From Hyphomonadaceae bacterium (GTDB lineage: Bacteria > Pseudomonadota > Alphaproteobacteria > Caulobacterales > Aquidulcibacteraceae), in assembly GCA_016791325.1 (NCBI GenBank), contig JAEUMU010000078.1:1-10739 (forward strand): a stretch of 10,739 bases of DNA. The letters are read 5' to 3'. The notes beneath the pieces are model-generated. The model did not search any database. It was not told the DNA's origin and saw nothing but the letters and a program-made list of their open reading frames with translations. Positions 1-6,892 of this stretch are shown one piece after another. Numbering within the stretch: position 1 is the stretch's first letter; each line of letters starts with the position of its first letter. Made by a program: the position numbers and the translations under genes.

Positions 1-550
1 TGCCGGCGGTAGGGTCATCGGTCAGGATCAGTTCTGGCTTGGCCGCGAGAGCGCGGGCGATGGCGGCGCGGCGGCGCTCGGCGCCGGAAAGCTGCTGCAC
101 TGGCAATTCCGCCGCCCCGCCAAGGCCGACGAAATCCACAAGTTCTTGCACGTCATGGGCGTAGTCACGCGGGCGCTGGCCGCTCAGGCGCAGCGGCATG
201 GCGATATTGACCAGCGCGCTCCATTGCTCAACGAACACCGGGTTTTCAGCAACATAGCCTATGCGCCGCTTCAGCTTGGCGCGCGTTGTGGGGCTTGCGC
301 GCGCGATGTCGTGGCCGAGCAGCACTGCGCGTCCGCCCCTTGGCGGCAGCGACAGGCGTAGTAAGTGCATGAGCGTGGTTTTGCCGGCGGCCGCCGGCCC
401 TGTCACAAGCGCGACTTCGCGTGCGCGGGCTTCAAAATCGAGCCCATACAAAACGGGGGAAGCGCCGCCATAGCCGGCGTCCACGCCCGAGAGGCGGGCC
501 AGAACGCCGCGCTCGAACAGCTCGTGGTCAGGACTGTTCGGTCGGGCCAT
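1..550 (-). CDS. ftsE: FtsE-like ABC transporter ATPase (cell division), 3' end outside window
   Basis: In known systems FtsE pairs with the membrane protein FtsX to control peptidoglycan hydrolases at the division site. The 183 visible residues (from ATG at 550) form an ABC ATPase nucleotide-binding domain: an A-loop Tyr27, Walker A GPAAAGKTT at 51-59, a Q-loop region at 97-103, signature LSGAERRR at 154-161 and Walker B LILTDD at 174-179. The spacing and the stretch after the Q-loop (NIAMPLRLSG) resemble FtsE. An in-frame TGA lies four codons upstream of the ATG, so this is the first possible start; no strong ribosome binding site is seen. Odd points: Glu102 replaces the Q-loop Gln, the signature is LSGAE not LSGGE, and Asp179 stands where the catalytic Glu normally is. 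The downstream gene, expected to be ftsX, is outside the window. The ABC ATPase call is firm; the FtsE assignment rests on similarity of pattern and on neighbourhood. Confidence 0.68.
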   Translation of the reverse strand, partial: MARPNSPDHELFERGVLARLSGVDAGYGGASPVLYGLDFEARAREVALVTGPAAAGKTTLMHLLRLSLPPRGGRAVLLGHDIARASPTTRAKLKRRIGYVAENPVFVEQWSALVNIAMPLRLSGQRPRDYAHDVQELVDFVGLGGAAELPVQQLSGAERRRAAIARALAAKPELILTDDPTAG

Positions 551-618
551 GGCTAGACAAGTTCAGTAGAATCAATGCACCCAGATAAGTTACTGGGGTT
601 ACAGGGCATATCGTTACC
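551..618. promoter_or_regulatory. Divergent intergenic region between ftsE-like gene and zinc-ribbon gene
   Basis: This 68-bp gap separates two divergent starts, so it or nearby coding DNA should hold promoters for both. It is visibly more AT-rich than its flanks. I cannot point to a convincing -35/-10 pair on either strand. The rightward gene has only a weak AGGG (603-606) 12 bases before its ATG. Confidence 0.4.
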
Positions 619-1503
619 ATGATCTTGACCTGCTCGTCTTGCTCGACGCGTTACTACGCCGACGACGCTGCGATTGGGCCGTCCGGACGCACCGTGCGGT
701 GCGCGGCCTGCGGCTTCTCATGGTTCGCTGAACCGCAATTGGAGCTCCGGGATGCTGCGGAAGCCGCGCCGGCGCCCGAACGTTCCAAGCCCGAACCATT
801 AACGCGCGAACGTGTCGAAAGATTGCGCCGGGCGGCTGAACAACCGGGGCCTGCGCCGTCCGCCGCCGCCAAATTCCGCGCCCAACAGGCCGAACGCATG
901 CGCCGCGAACGCGCCCGCGCCGCCGTGGTGGTGTGGGGGGCGACAGGGGCTGCCCTTGCGGCTTCTGCCACCGGCATGGTCGCGTTCCGCCAGGATGTGG
1001 CTGAGATTTGGCCGCGTTCGGCCAGCGCCTTCGCCGCGCTGGGCTTGGATGTGAACGTCTATGGCCTTGAATTCTATGACCTTGCTGTCGAGCGCGCATT
1101 CGATGGGCCGACGCCAGTGCTGCTGGTATCGGGTGAAGTGCGCAACATCGGCCGCGACGCCAAGATGGCGCCGCCCGTGCGGCTTTCTCTGCGGGATTCC
1201 AATTCGCGCGAGATTTTTGATCTCGTGAACGTCGTCACCGACCAGCCGATTGCGGCGGGCGCGGCCGTGCCGTTCCAGATTCGAGTTGAAAATCCGCCGG
1301 CCGACGCGGTCGATCTCGAAGCCACCTTCGCGAGCTACGCTGAGATGGCGTTCGCGGGCGGCGCGGCGCGTGTTTCGCCGACGGCGGAGCATCACGAGGA
1401 GCTGCTGCTGGATACGCCAGCTGAGGCGGCGCCTGCCGCTGCGGCCGATCCGGCGGCGGCGCCAGCGGCGGCCCAATCGGGCTTGCGCCTGCGTAACGGC
1501 TGA
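619..1503 (+). CDS. MJ0042-type zinc-ribbon membrane protein with DUF3426-like domain
   Basis: A 294-residue protein of unknown molecular function. Cys5/Cys8 and Cys28/Cys31 form the N-terminal CxxC...CxxC zinc ribbon of the MJ0042 family, which begins at the very first residues and so fixes the start. A charged, Pro/Ala-rich linker (about 40-100) leads to one membrane segment at about 101-123. The part after it (about 145-240) carries the GEVRN...PPVRLSLRD...FDLVN pattern and a VENPP stretch typical of the DUF3426-like domain usually found with this ribbon. The C-terminus (about 258-290) is an Ala/Pro tail of low complexity. Predicted layout: zinc ribbon in the cytoplasm, C-terminal domain in the periplasm. 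In alphaproteobacteria such genes often lie beside ftsE/ftsX, as here. Its stop codon abuts the ribosome binding site of the next gene, so the two are probably co-translated. Confidence 0.85.
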   Translation: MILTCSSCSTRYYADDAAIGPSGRTVRCAACGFSWFAEPQLELRDAAEAAPAPERSKPEPLTRERVERLRRAAEQPGPAPSAAAKFRAQQAERMRRERARAAVVVWGATGAALAASATGMVAFRQDVAEIWPRSASAFAALGLDVNVYGLEFYDLAVERAFDGPTPVLLVSGEVRNIGRDAKMAPPVRLSLRDSNSREIFDLVNVVTDQPIAAGAAVPFQIRVENPPADAVDLEATFASYAEMAFAGGAARVSPTAEHHEELLLDTPAEAAPAAAADPAAAPAAAQSGLRLRNG

Positions 1504-1505
1504 GG
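1502..1505 (+). promoter_or_regulatory. Ribosome binding site GAGG deciding the CTG start of the phosphoribosyltransferase
   Basis: GAGG overlaps the last two bases of the TGA stop of the preceding gene and lies 5 bases before the in-frame CTG at 1511. No ATG, GTG or TTG lies in this frame between 1251 and 1555, so this is the best placed initiation signal for the gene. It also suggests coupling to translation of the zinc-ribbon gene. Confidence 0.5.
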
Positions 1506-1510
1506 CGCGC

Positions 1511-2020
1511 CTGCGCGTTCTGCTGACAGAGCAAGAGATCGCGGCCCGCGTTGACGTGCTTGCGCAAACGCTTTCGGCTGATGTTGACGACGGATGGACC
1601 ATCGTGGCGCTGCTGCAGGGCGCCATACCGTTCGCCGCTGATCTGATGCGGGCGCTGGAGCGGCGCGGCAAACACCCGATTTATGATTCGCTCTGGCTGG
1701 AGAGCTATCGCGACGCGCGCGAGAGCTCTGGCAAGGTTGTCGTTCGGGCCGACATTTCGCGTCCGATCGAAGGGCGTCCCGCGCTTATCATTGATGACGT
1801 GTTCGATAGCGGACGCACCATCGCCTTTGCGCGGGCGCACCTGATGGCGAAAGGCGCGCCGCGCACGATGGCGTGCGCCTTCGTGCGCAAGCCGCAAGCG
1901 CTGGGCGAGCCCATTGAGGCGATTGGCTGGGACGCCCCGGACGCCTTCCTGGTCGGCTACGGCATGGACGAGAAGGGCCGCTACCGCGGCTTGCCCTATA
2001 TCGCCGCGATAGACGGCTAA
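1511..2020 (+). CDS. hpt: Hypoxanthine phosphoribosyltransferase-family protein, probable CTG start
   Basis: Type I phosphoribosyltransferase; the family joins a purine base (hypoxanthine or guanine) to PRPP in purine salvage in the cytoplasm. From CTG 1511 the product is 169 residues, close to the usual length, and begins MRVLLTEQEI, matching the normal N-terminal strand and helix. The PRPP loop is IIDDVFDSGRT at 93-103 with the acidic pair Asp95/Asp96 and Asp99. The flexible-loop Ser65-Tyr66 is present, Lys127 sits in the base-binding strand, and the C-terminal VGYGMD (148-153) and YRGLPYI (158-164) are characteristic of HPRT. Gln36 stands where many members have Lys or Arg before Gly. The reading frame is open upstream to 1250, but that part is a shadow of the previous gene. 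GTG 1556 is the next canonical start and would remove 15 conserved N-terminal residues. Substrate is inferred from family only. Confidence 0.8.
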   Translation: MRVLLTEQEIAARVDVLAQTLSADVDDGWTIVALLQGAIPFAADLMRALERRGKHPIYDSLWLESYRDARESSGKVVVRADISRPIEGRPALIIDDVFDSGRTIAFARAHLMAKGAPRTMACAFVRKPQALGEPIEAIGWDAPDAFLVGYGMDEKGRYRGLPYIAAIDG

Positions 2021-2082
2021 GGCCGACGATTTCCCCTTGGCGCAAGGTGCGCAGTTGTCGAAGCTGACTGGGGGGAGAGCGA

Positions 2083-3636
2083 ATGAAGCTGAAATTCCTG
2101 GTGCTGACGGCCCTGGCGCTTGCGGCTTGCGCAAGCGCGCAGGAGCCCTCGCCGCACACGCCGGCGCCGATGCCGCGTTTGGACGCGGCGGTGCAGGCCG
2201 CGCGCGCGCACGTCGCCGCCCATGAAGAAGCGTTGATTGATGAGTTGCGCGCGCTGCTGGCGCTGCCGAACGTGGCCTCCAACGAGGCCGACATTCGCCG
2301 CAACGCCGATCTGCTCGTGGCGATGTTGGAGCGCCGCGGTATCAGCGCGCGCCTCTTGGAAACGCCGGAAGCGCCGGTCTCGGTGTTTGGCGAGCTGAAC
2401 ACGCCCGGCGCTACGCGCACGCTTTTGTTCTATGCGCATTTCGATGGACAGCCGGTGGAGCCGTTGGAGGAATGGGCGACGCCGCCCTTCACGCCGACGC
2501 TGCGTGCGGGGCGCCTGGAAGATGGCGCGGCCGTTATTCCGTGGCGCGAGGCGCGCTATCCGCTTGATGACGAGGCGCGCATTTATGCGCGGTCTTCCAG
2601 TGATGATAAGGCGCCTATTCTTGCTATGCTGGCCGCGCTGGACGCCTTGCGTGCTGCCGGCATGCCGCTTCGCGTGAATCTACGCTTCTTCCTGGAGGGC
2701 GAAGAAGAGGCGGGATCGCCCAATCTCGCGCGTACGCTGCAAACGCATCGGGATGCGTTGGCGGCTGATCTTTGGGTTTTCGGCGATGGCCCGATTGATC
2801 CGCGGGGCATCCCGCGTGTTTCGCTCGGCGTGCGTGGCATCACGAGCTTCCGGATCACTGTTTTTGGGCCGGCTGTGAGCGTTCATTCCGGGCATTACGG
2901 CAATGTCGCTCCCAATCCGGCTGCCCGCTTGGCGCATTTGATCGCCTCCATGCGTGCGCCAGATGGGCGCATTCTGGTCGAGGGCCTTACGGCAGACGCG
3001 CCGATGCGCGAAGCGTTGGCGCTCGCGCGTGATGGGTTTGATAGCGAAGGCATGCTGGCGGGACCGCAGATTGCGGAATCGGAATCGGGACTCGCCTATG
3101 GCGAAGCGATCTTGCGCCCGGCGCTCAACGTAACCCAATTGAGCTATGGCGGCGCGGGCCCGCAGCGCAATGCGATTGATCCGGAAGCATCCGCGGGATT
3201 CGATTTACGCCTGACGCCAGGACTTGAGCCAGCAGAGGTGCGCCCGGCGCTTGAGGCCCACTTGCGGACGCAAGGCTATATGCTGGTGGACGAGGCGCCG
3301 ACGCCGGAGCAGCGGCGTGCGCATCCGCGCCTGGCGCGGCTGACGATGGACGAATTTGGCTATCCGGCGGCGGCCTCATCCCTTGACGATCCCGGCGTGC
3401 GCCGCGCGGTCGATATTGTGGTGGCGGCTGCGAACGGGCCGGTGAGCATTGCGCCACTCATGGGCGGCAGCTTGCCAATCGCGCCGATCGGCGAGGTGCT
3501 GGGAGCGCCCTTTGTGATCGTTCCGATCGTGAACCCGGACAACAACCAGCATGCGCCAAATGAAAATCTGCGCATGCGGGAGTTCAGACGCGGCGTTGAA
3601 ACCTACGCCGCGCTGCTTGCCGAAGGCGGCTGGTAG
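2083..3636 (+). CDS. Lipid-anchored M20 family metallopeptidase (dipeptidase-like)
   Basis: A 517-residue M20 zinc peptidase, resembling the carnosinase/dipeptidase branch that cleaves dipeptides or removes N-terminal residues. The N-terminus is a lipoprotein signal (MKLKFLVLTALALAAC) with lipobox Cys16, so the enzyme should sit on the periplasmic side of a membrane. Candidate metal and catalytic residues are in place: His119 and Asp121 (YAHFDGQP), Asp174/Asp175 (SSSDDK), Glu208/Glu209 (EGEEEAGSP), Asp235 and His490 (NQHAPNENLRM). His268 (VHSGHYGN) marks the dimerisation domain, and GGSLPI (461-466) matches the C-terminal catalytic half. All expected residues are present, so it looks active. 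The ATG at 2083 follows a strong G-rich ribosome binding site (2070-2077). It lies 62 bp after the phosphoribosyltransferase and may share its transcript. The exact substrate cannot be read from sequence. Confidence 0.9.
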   Translation: MKLKFLVLTALALAACASAQEPSPHTPAPMPRLDAAVQAARAHVAAHEEALIDELRALLALPNVASNEADIRRNADLLVAMLERRGISARLLETPEAPVSVFGELNTPGATRTLLFYAHFDGQPVEPLEEWATPPFTPTLRAGRLEDGAAVIPWREARYPLDDEARIYARSSSDDKAPILAMLAALDALRAAGMPLRVNLRFFLEGEEEAGSPNLARTLQTHRDALAADLWVFGDGPIDPRGIPRVSLGVRGITSFRITVFGPAVSVHSGHYGNVAPNPAARLAHLIASMRAPDGRILVEGLTADAPMREALALARDGFDSEGMLAGPQIAESESGLAYGEAILRPALNVTQLSYGGAGPQRNAIDPEASAGFDLRLTPGLEPAEVRPALEAHLRTQGYMLVDEAPTPEQRRAHPRLARLTMDEFGYPAAASSLDDPGVRRAVDIVVAAANGPVSIAPLMGGSLPIAPIGEVLGAPFVIVPIVNPDNNQHAPNENLRMREFRRGVETYAALLAEGGW

Positions 3637-3639
3637 CGC

Positions 3640-4170
3640 TCAGCGGCGATCGAAGACGAGGTCAAGCGCACCATTGGCGCCATCGGGTAAGCGTAACCGC
3701 AACTCTTCGCCCTGCACGACGAAAGCAGCGTCGACCTCACCCATGCGCCCGCACGTATAGTTCAGTCGTGCTTGTGGGATTTCAGAGAACGTCGCGGTCC
3801 AGCGATCGGTTTCACCACTCGTCGCTGCGCCTGCCCAATCGAAGGTGACAACGCCGTTCGGTGCTTCCGTGACCGCGAGCGCAACTGCGCGCGTACCCTG
3901 CCAGCCGGTGGCTGCATCGACGCGCGTGGCGCTGACGAGATCGTACACGCCGGGCGCGATGGCGCCGCCGCGCAAATCCGAAACCGCCGCCGCCGCCGCC
4001 AACGGCGCTTGCACCGCGACCTGGCGGGAGGCGTCGGGCGTGACTGCGTTGCAGGCCGTTTGCTGCGGCGCCGGGGGGGTGGGCGAGGGCGCATCGGCTC
4101 TGTCGGGTGCGGCTGGCGGCGAACACGCCAGCAAAGCTGCGGCCGCTGCGAAGGAAATCAACGTGCGCAT
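3640..4170 (-). CDS. Uncharacterised lipoprotein
   Basis: A 176-residue predicted lipoprotein that I do not recognise. Signal MRTLISFAAAAALLAC with lipobox LLAC (Cys16) is followed by a Pro/Ala-rich linker (about 17-38), then a probably beta-rich domain with APGVYDLVSATRV (72-84) and NYTCGR (137-142). Cys40 and Cys140 could form a disulfide in the periplasm. The ATG at 4170 is chosen because GGAG lies 6 bases upstream and the signal peptide begins there; the frame is open to an ATG at 4200, which would add ten residues before the signal. The gene is convergent with the M20 peptidase, leaving only 3 bp between the two stops, and lies 62 bp after the DUF4175 gene, so it may be the last gene of that leftward transcript. 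Function unknown. Confidence 0.75.
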   Translation of the reverse strand: MRTLISFAAAAALLACSPPAAPDRADAPSPTPPAPQQTACNAVTPDASRQVAVQAPLAAAAAVSDLRGGAIAPGVYDLVSATRVDAATGWQGTRAVALAVTEAPNGVVTFDWAGAATSGETDRWTATFSEIPQARLNYTCGRMGEVDAAFVVQGEELRLRLPDGANGALDLVFDRR

Positions 4171-4232
4171 GGATGACTCCATTTGGCTTGCGCCTGCCAT
4201 GAGTGTGGAGCGTGGGCGCGTGCGGTCAAGGC

Positions 4233-6797
4233 TCAGCTGTCGCCAAAGCGATCGAGCAAGCGGCGGAGGTATTCGCGTTCGGCTTCGGGGCGGTTTGCAT
4301 CCTGCGCGCGGCGGCGTATTTCGTCGTAGATTTCGCGCGCGCGCACCGGGTCTGAAGTTGTCGGCAGGGCCCCTTCGCCATCGGCGCCTGCGCCATTCGG
4401 CATAGTGCGGCCCAACGGATCGCGCGCGCCGCCTTGGCCTTCGCCGCGCTGACCTTCGCGCCCACGTTCGCGCATCTCCGCGCCCAGCGCCTGCGCGCCT
4501 TCGCGCAATGCATCGAGCGCCGCCGACTGAGCGGCCTCGGCGCCCTCGAAATCGCCGCGGCGCAGCGCATCCTCGGCGCGGCGCATGGCTTCGCCGGCTT
4601 GATCGAGCGAAGGGCTTGGCGCGGCGCCGGCTTCATTGGCCATGCGCTGCGCTTCGGCCAAGCCCTGCCGGATCTGCGCCTGGCGCTGCGCCATGTCGTC
4701 GCCGCCTTCGCCGCCTTGCTGCTGGCCGCCGGAACCGCCCTGGCCCTGTTGCTGGCGCTGCGTCTGTTGCTGTTGGGTTTGATCGCGCAAGGCGCGCTGC
4801 TCGCCCATGGTTTGAGAAAGCTCATCCATGCTTTGCTGCATTTGCTCATCGGGATCGCCTTCGCCGCCTTGGCCTGCTTCGCTCAGCTGCACGTCCATGT
4901 TGGCGAGAATACCGGCCAGCATTTGCAGCATCTGCTGCGCTTCTGCGTGGCGGCCCTGTTCGGCAAGGCGCTGCACTTGCTCGAGCATCTGCTGGATATC
5001 GCGCTCGGTAAGGGAGGTTTGTTCTTCGGTGTCCTCCATGCTTTGCTGCTGGCCAGTGCGCAGCGCTTCCTGCACCAGCGCCTGCATATAAGCTTCGCTC
5101 GCGCGGCGTAGCGCCTCCACCAATTGGCGGACGCGTTCGGGCGGCGCGCCCTGCGCCAAGGCTTCGGCCAACTGACGCTGCGCCTCTTCCAGCGCAGTGC
5201 GCGCATCGCCGGAGCCGCCGTATTCCGCGCGAAGCGCAGTGCGCCAGAGCGTATCGGCGGCAAGGTCGGCTTCACCGATCTGCTCGGCGAGTGCGAGTTG
5301 CGCGCGGGCGGTGCGGAAGCCAAGGAACACGGCGAGGTCGCGGAAGTAGCCATCTTCCGGCGCCATCGTCAGCGCGTCGAGCAGGCGGGCGGCGCGCTGG
5401 ATGCCGGCGGGCGCGCGGCGCAAAGGCGGATTGCGGCTATCGTCACGCACTTCGATGCGGGCGTCGCCGAACAAGATATCGCCAGCCGGCAGCGTGCGCG
5501 TGCGCTCGCGCGGGGCGGGGCGATAGGCGCGGCGCTCCGCCAGAATGTGGCGCCGAATTTCGATGGCGGCGCGCGCCAACGGTTGCAGGAACACCTTCTC
5601 AGGAAGCGTGAAGCGCAGGCTATCGCTCATTCCCTCCTGGCCCAGCGCGTCGATCGCCACGATGCGCGCCTCGACCTCCATGCCTGCATAAGGATGCATG
5701 GCGAGATCGACTGCGCTTTGGCCTTCGGCCTCACGCGGGTCGCCGGCTGGGGACTCTAAGGGGGTGTCGATCGGATCGGCGCGCGTCAACCCTTCAGGGG
5801 GATGGATTGGGCGAACGCGAAGCACCAGCGAACGCACGCCGAAGTCATCTTCGGCGCGCCAGTAAATGGTGGCGCGCTCATCCGCCAGATGTTCAATCGG
5901 GGCGGTGAAGGCCGTGCGGGGCGCGCGATCGGCGGCGGGGGCGATGCGCCAGGCGGCGCGCGTGTGAAAGCGCACAACGCGGAGGCGCCCCGCGCCGGGC
6001 AACGCCATCTGCGCTTCCCATGCGCCATCGGCGCCGCGTGAAAATCGCACCTCGCGCCGTTCGCCTGAGCCCTCGTACACCAGCAGCGGCGCGCCAACCG
6101 GGCCAGTGAGGCGCACTGTGGCTTCCACCGATGGGGGGGTGGCGATGGTTTCGCCGAGGCGATCAGAGAGCGAGATCGGCGCCGCGTGGGTGTAATCTGC
6201 TGGCGCGAGCCAAGCTTCGATCGCCATGTCGCGATCGCCCAAGAGCGGCCCGGGATCGGGCGCAAAGGCGCGCGCTAAGCGATCCGGCGCACTTTCTCCA
6301 GCTGCGACGAACCCCAGCGCCAGCGCGGCGAGGAGAATGTAGCGAATTTTGTAGCGATCCAGTTCATCGAGGCGCGGGCGGGGTAACCCAGCGCGTGCGG
6401 TTCCCGCTTGTTCCAAGGCGCGATCATGAGCGCGCCGCCACAGCGCCACGGAGAAGGCGTCATAGCGGGTGGGGCGATCCTCCAGCGCTTCGAAGGCGCC
6501 AGCGTCCAGTGCGGAATCTACAGCTAGGCGTGCGCGGGCCTCTTCGCGCGTCGGTCGCCGCCACGCTCGAACCGAACGCAATCCCAGCCACGCAAAGCCG
6601 GCGAGCGCGGCGCACGCGGTTATGCTCTGCCCCAGAAGATTTAAACGATCGTGCAAGCCGATCAGCGCGATCACCGCCCATGCGCCCAGGGCCAGCAGCA
6701 ACCAGAGCCCAGCGCGGAGGGCGCGCTCAAGCGCAATTAACCGCCCGGCGCGCGCGGTTTCACGGGCGAGGAGATCGAGGGCGTCCTGATGCTTCAT
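4233..6797 (-). CDS. DUF4175 / TIGR02302 family alphaproteobacterial low-complexity membrane protein
   Basis: An 854-residue protein of the TIGR02302 (DUF4175) family, found in alphaproteobacteria and without an established function. Hydrophobic segments lie at about 30-48, 56-73 and 150-166, so the N-terminus is membrane-embedded. Residues about 185-400 form a predicted beta-rich region that would be periplasmic if there are three membrane passes. After 405 the protein is largely helical and charged (405-670), broken by a Gln/Gly-rich low-complexity stretch (about 673-700), a further helix-forming part (702-780) and a Gly/Arg-rich linker. The C-terminal IYDEIRRRA...EREYLRRLLDRF (823-851) is the conserved tail of the family. 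The ATG at 6797 has no clear ribosome binding site, but the N-terminus fits the family. It follows the conserved lipoprotein gene by 95 bp. An envelope role is inferred from topology and neighbours only. Confidence 0.88.
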   Translation of the reverse strand: MKHQDALDLLARETARAGRLIALERALRAGLWLLLALGAWAVIALIGLHDRLNLLGQSITACAALAGFAWLGLRSVRAWRRPTREEARARLAVDSALDAGAFEALEDRPTRYDAFSVALWRRAHDRALEQAGTARAGLPRPRLDELDRYKIRYILLAALALGFVAAGESAPDRLARAFAPDPGPLLGDRDMAIEAWLAPADYTHAAPISLSDRLGETIATPPSVEATVRLTGPVGAPLLVYEGSGERREVRFSRGADGAWEAQMALPGAGRLRVVRFHTRAAWRIAPAADRAPRTAFTAPIEHLADERATIYWRAEDDFGVRSLVLRVRPIHPPEGLTRADPIDTPLESPAGDPREAEGQSAVDLAMHPYAGMEVEARIVAIDALGQEGMSDSLRFTLPEKVFLQPLARAAIEIRRHILAERRAYRPAPRERTRTLPAGDILFGDARIEVRDDSRNPPLRRAPAGIQRAARLLDALTMAPEDGYFRDLAVFLGFRTARAQLALAEQIGEADLAADTLWRTALRAEYGGSGDARTALEEAQRQLAEALAQGAPPERVRQLVEALRRASEAYMQALVQEALRTGQQQSMEDTEEQTSLTERDIQQMLEQVQRLAEQGRHAEAQQMLQMLAGILANMDVQLSEAGQGGEGDPDEQMQQSMDELSQTMGEQRALRDQTQQQQTQRQQQGQGGSGGQQQGGEGGDDMAQRQAQIRQGLAEAQRMANEAGAAPSPSLDQAGEAMRRAEDALRRGDFEGAEAAQSAALDALREGAQALGAEMRERGREGQRGEGQGGARDPLGRTMPNGAGADGEGALPTTSDPVRAREIYDEIRRRAQDANRPEAEREYLRRLLDRFGDS
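4698..4785 (-). repeat. CAG/GGC-rich low-complexity tract within the DUF4175 gene
   Basis: This DNA encodes roughly residues 672-700, mostly Gln with Gly, as runs of CAG and CAA followed by GGC/GGT codons. The triplets are mixed rather than a pure repeat. On the opposite strand the tract reads as Leu/Ala codons, which creates a spurious hydrophobic open frame. Such tracts vary in length between family members, so it is likely a flexible linker. Confidence 0.6.
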
Positions 6798-6892
6798 GCC
6801 GGGTGCGCGAGCCTATCAGCGCAATTCCAGCCAAACCATGACCAAGCGCTGATGGCGCGAGCGCTGCTGGCTAACTTTCGCTTAATTCCCGA
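6798..6892 (-). other. Intergenic spacer with a small inverted repeat upstream of the DUF4175 gene
   Basis: This 95-bp gap is the longest in the leftward gene group. AGCGCT occurs twice, at 6845-6850 and 6860-6865, with 9 bases between; the copies could pair as a 6-bp stem, and CCA and TGG extend it imperfectly. No T-run follows on the minus strand, so it does not look like an intrinsic terminator. It could be an mRNA processing or stability element, or chance in GC-rich DNA. No promoter was recognised. Confidence 0.25.

Noticed and set aside
1250..1510. In-frame upstream extension of the phosphoribosyltransferase from ATG 1250
   Set aside because: Overlaps the zinc-ribbon gene in another frame, is Arg-rich shadow sequence and would add 87 residues no family member has. 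No slippery sequence for a frameshift fusion is visible near 1495-1501.
2035..2047. Small hairpin CCTTG-GCG-CAAGG after the phosphoribosyltransferase stop, as a terminator
   Set aside because: Only 5 bp of stem and no T-run on either side.
1235..2134. Leftward open frame of 299 residues opposite the zinc-ribbon and phosphoribosyltransferase genes
   Set aside because: Arg/Pro/Ala-rich composition typical of an antisense frame, crosses two real genes, no domain seen.
3629..3644. GCTG...CAGC inverted repeat at the convergent stops, as a bidirectional terminator
   Set aside because: Four-base arms, within coding sequence of both genes and without T-runs.
4434..5111. Long rightward open frame of 225 residues, Leu/Ala-rich and membrane-like, opposite the DUF4175 gene
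   Set aside because: It is the antisense reading of Gln-, Ala- and Glu-rich codons (CAG becomes CTG). It has no ribosome binding site or recognisable domain, and the opposite strand matches a known family throughout.
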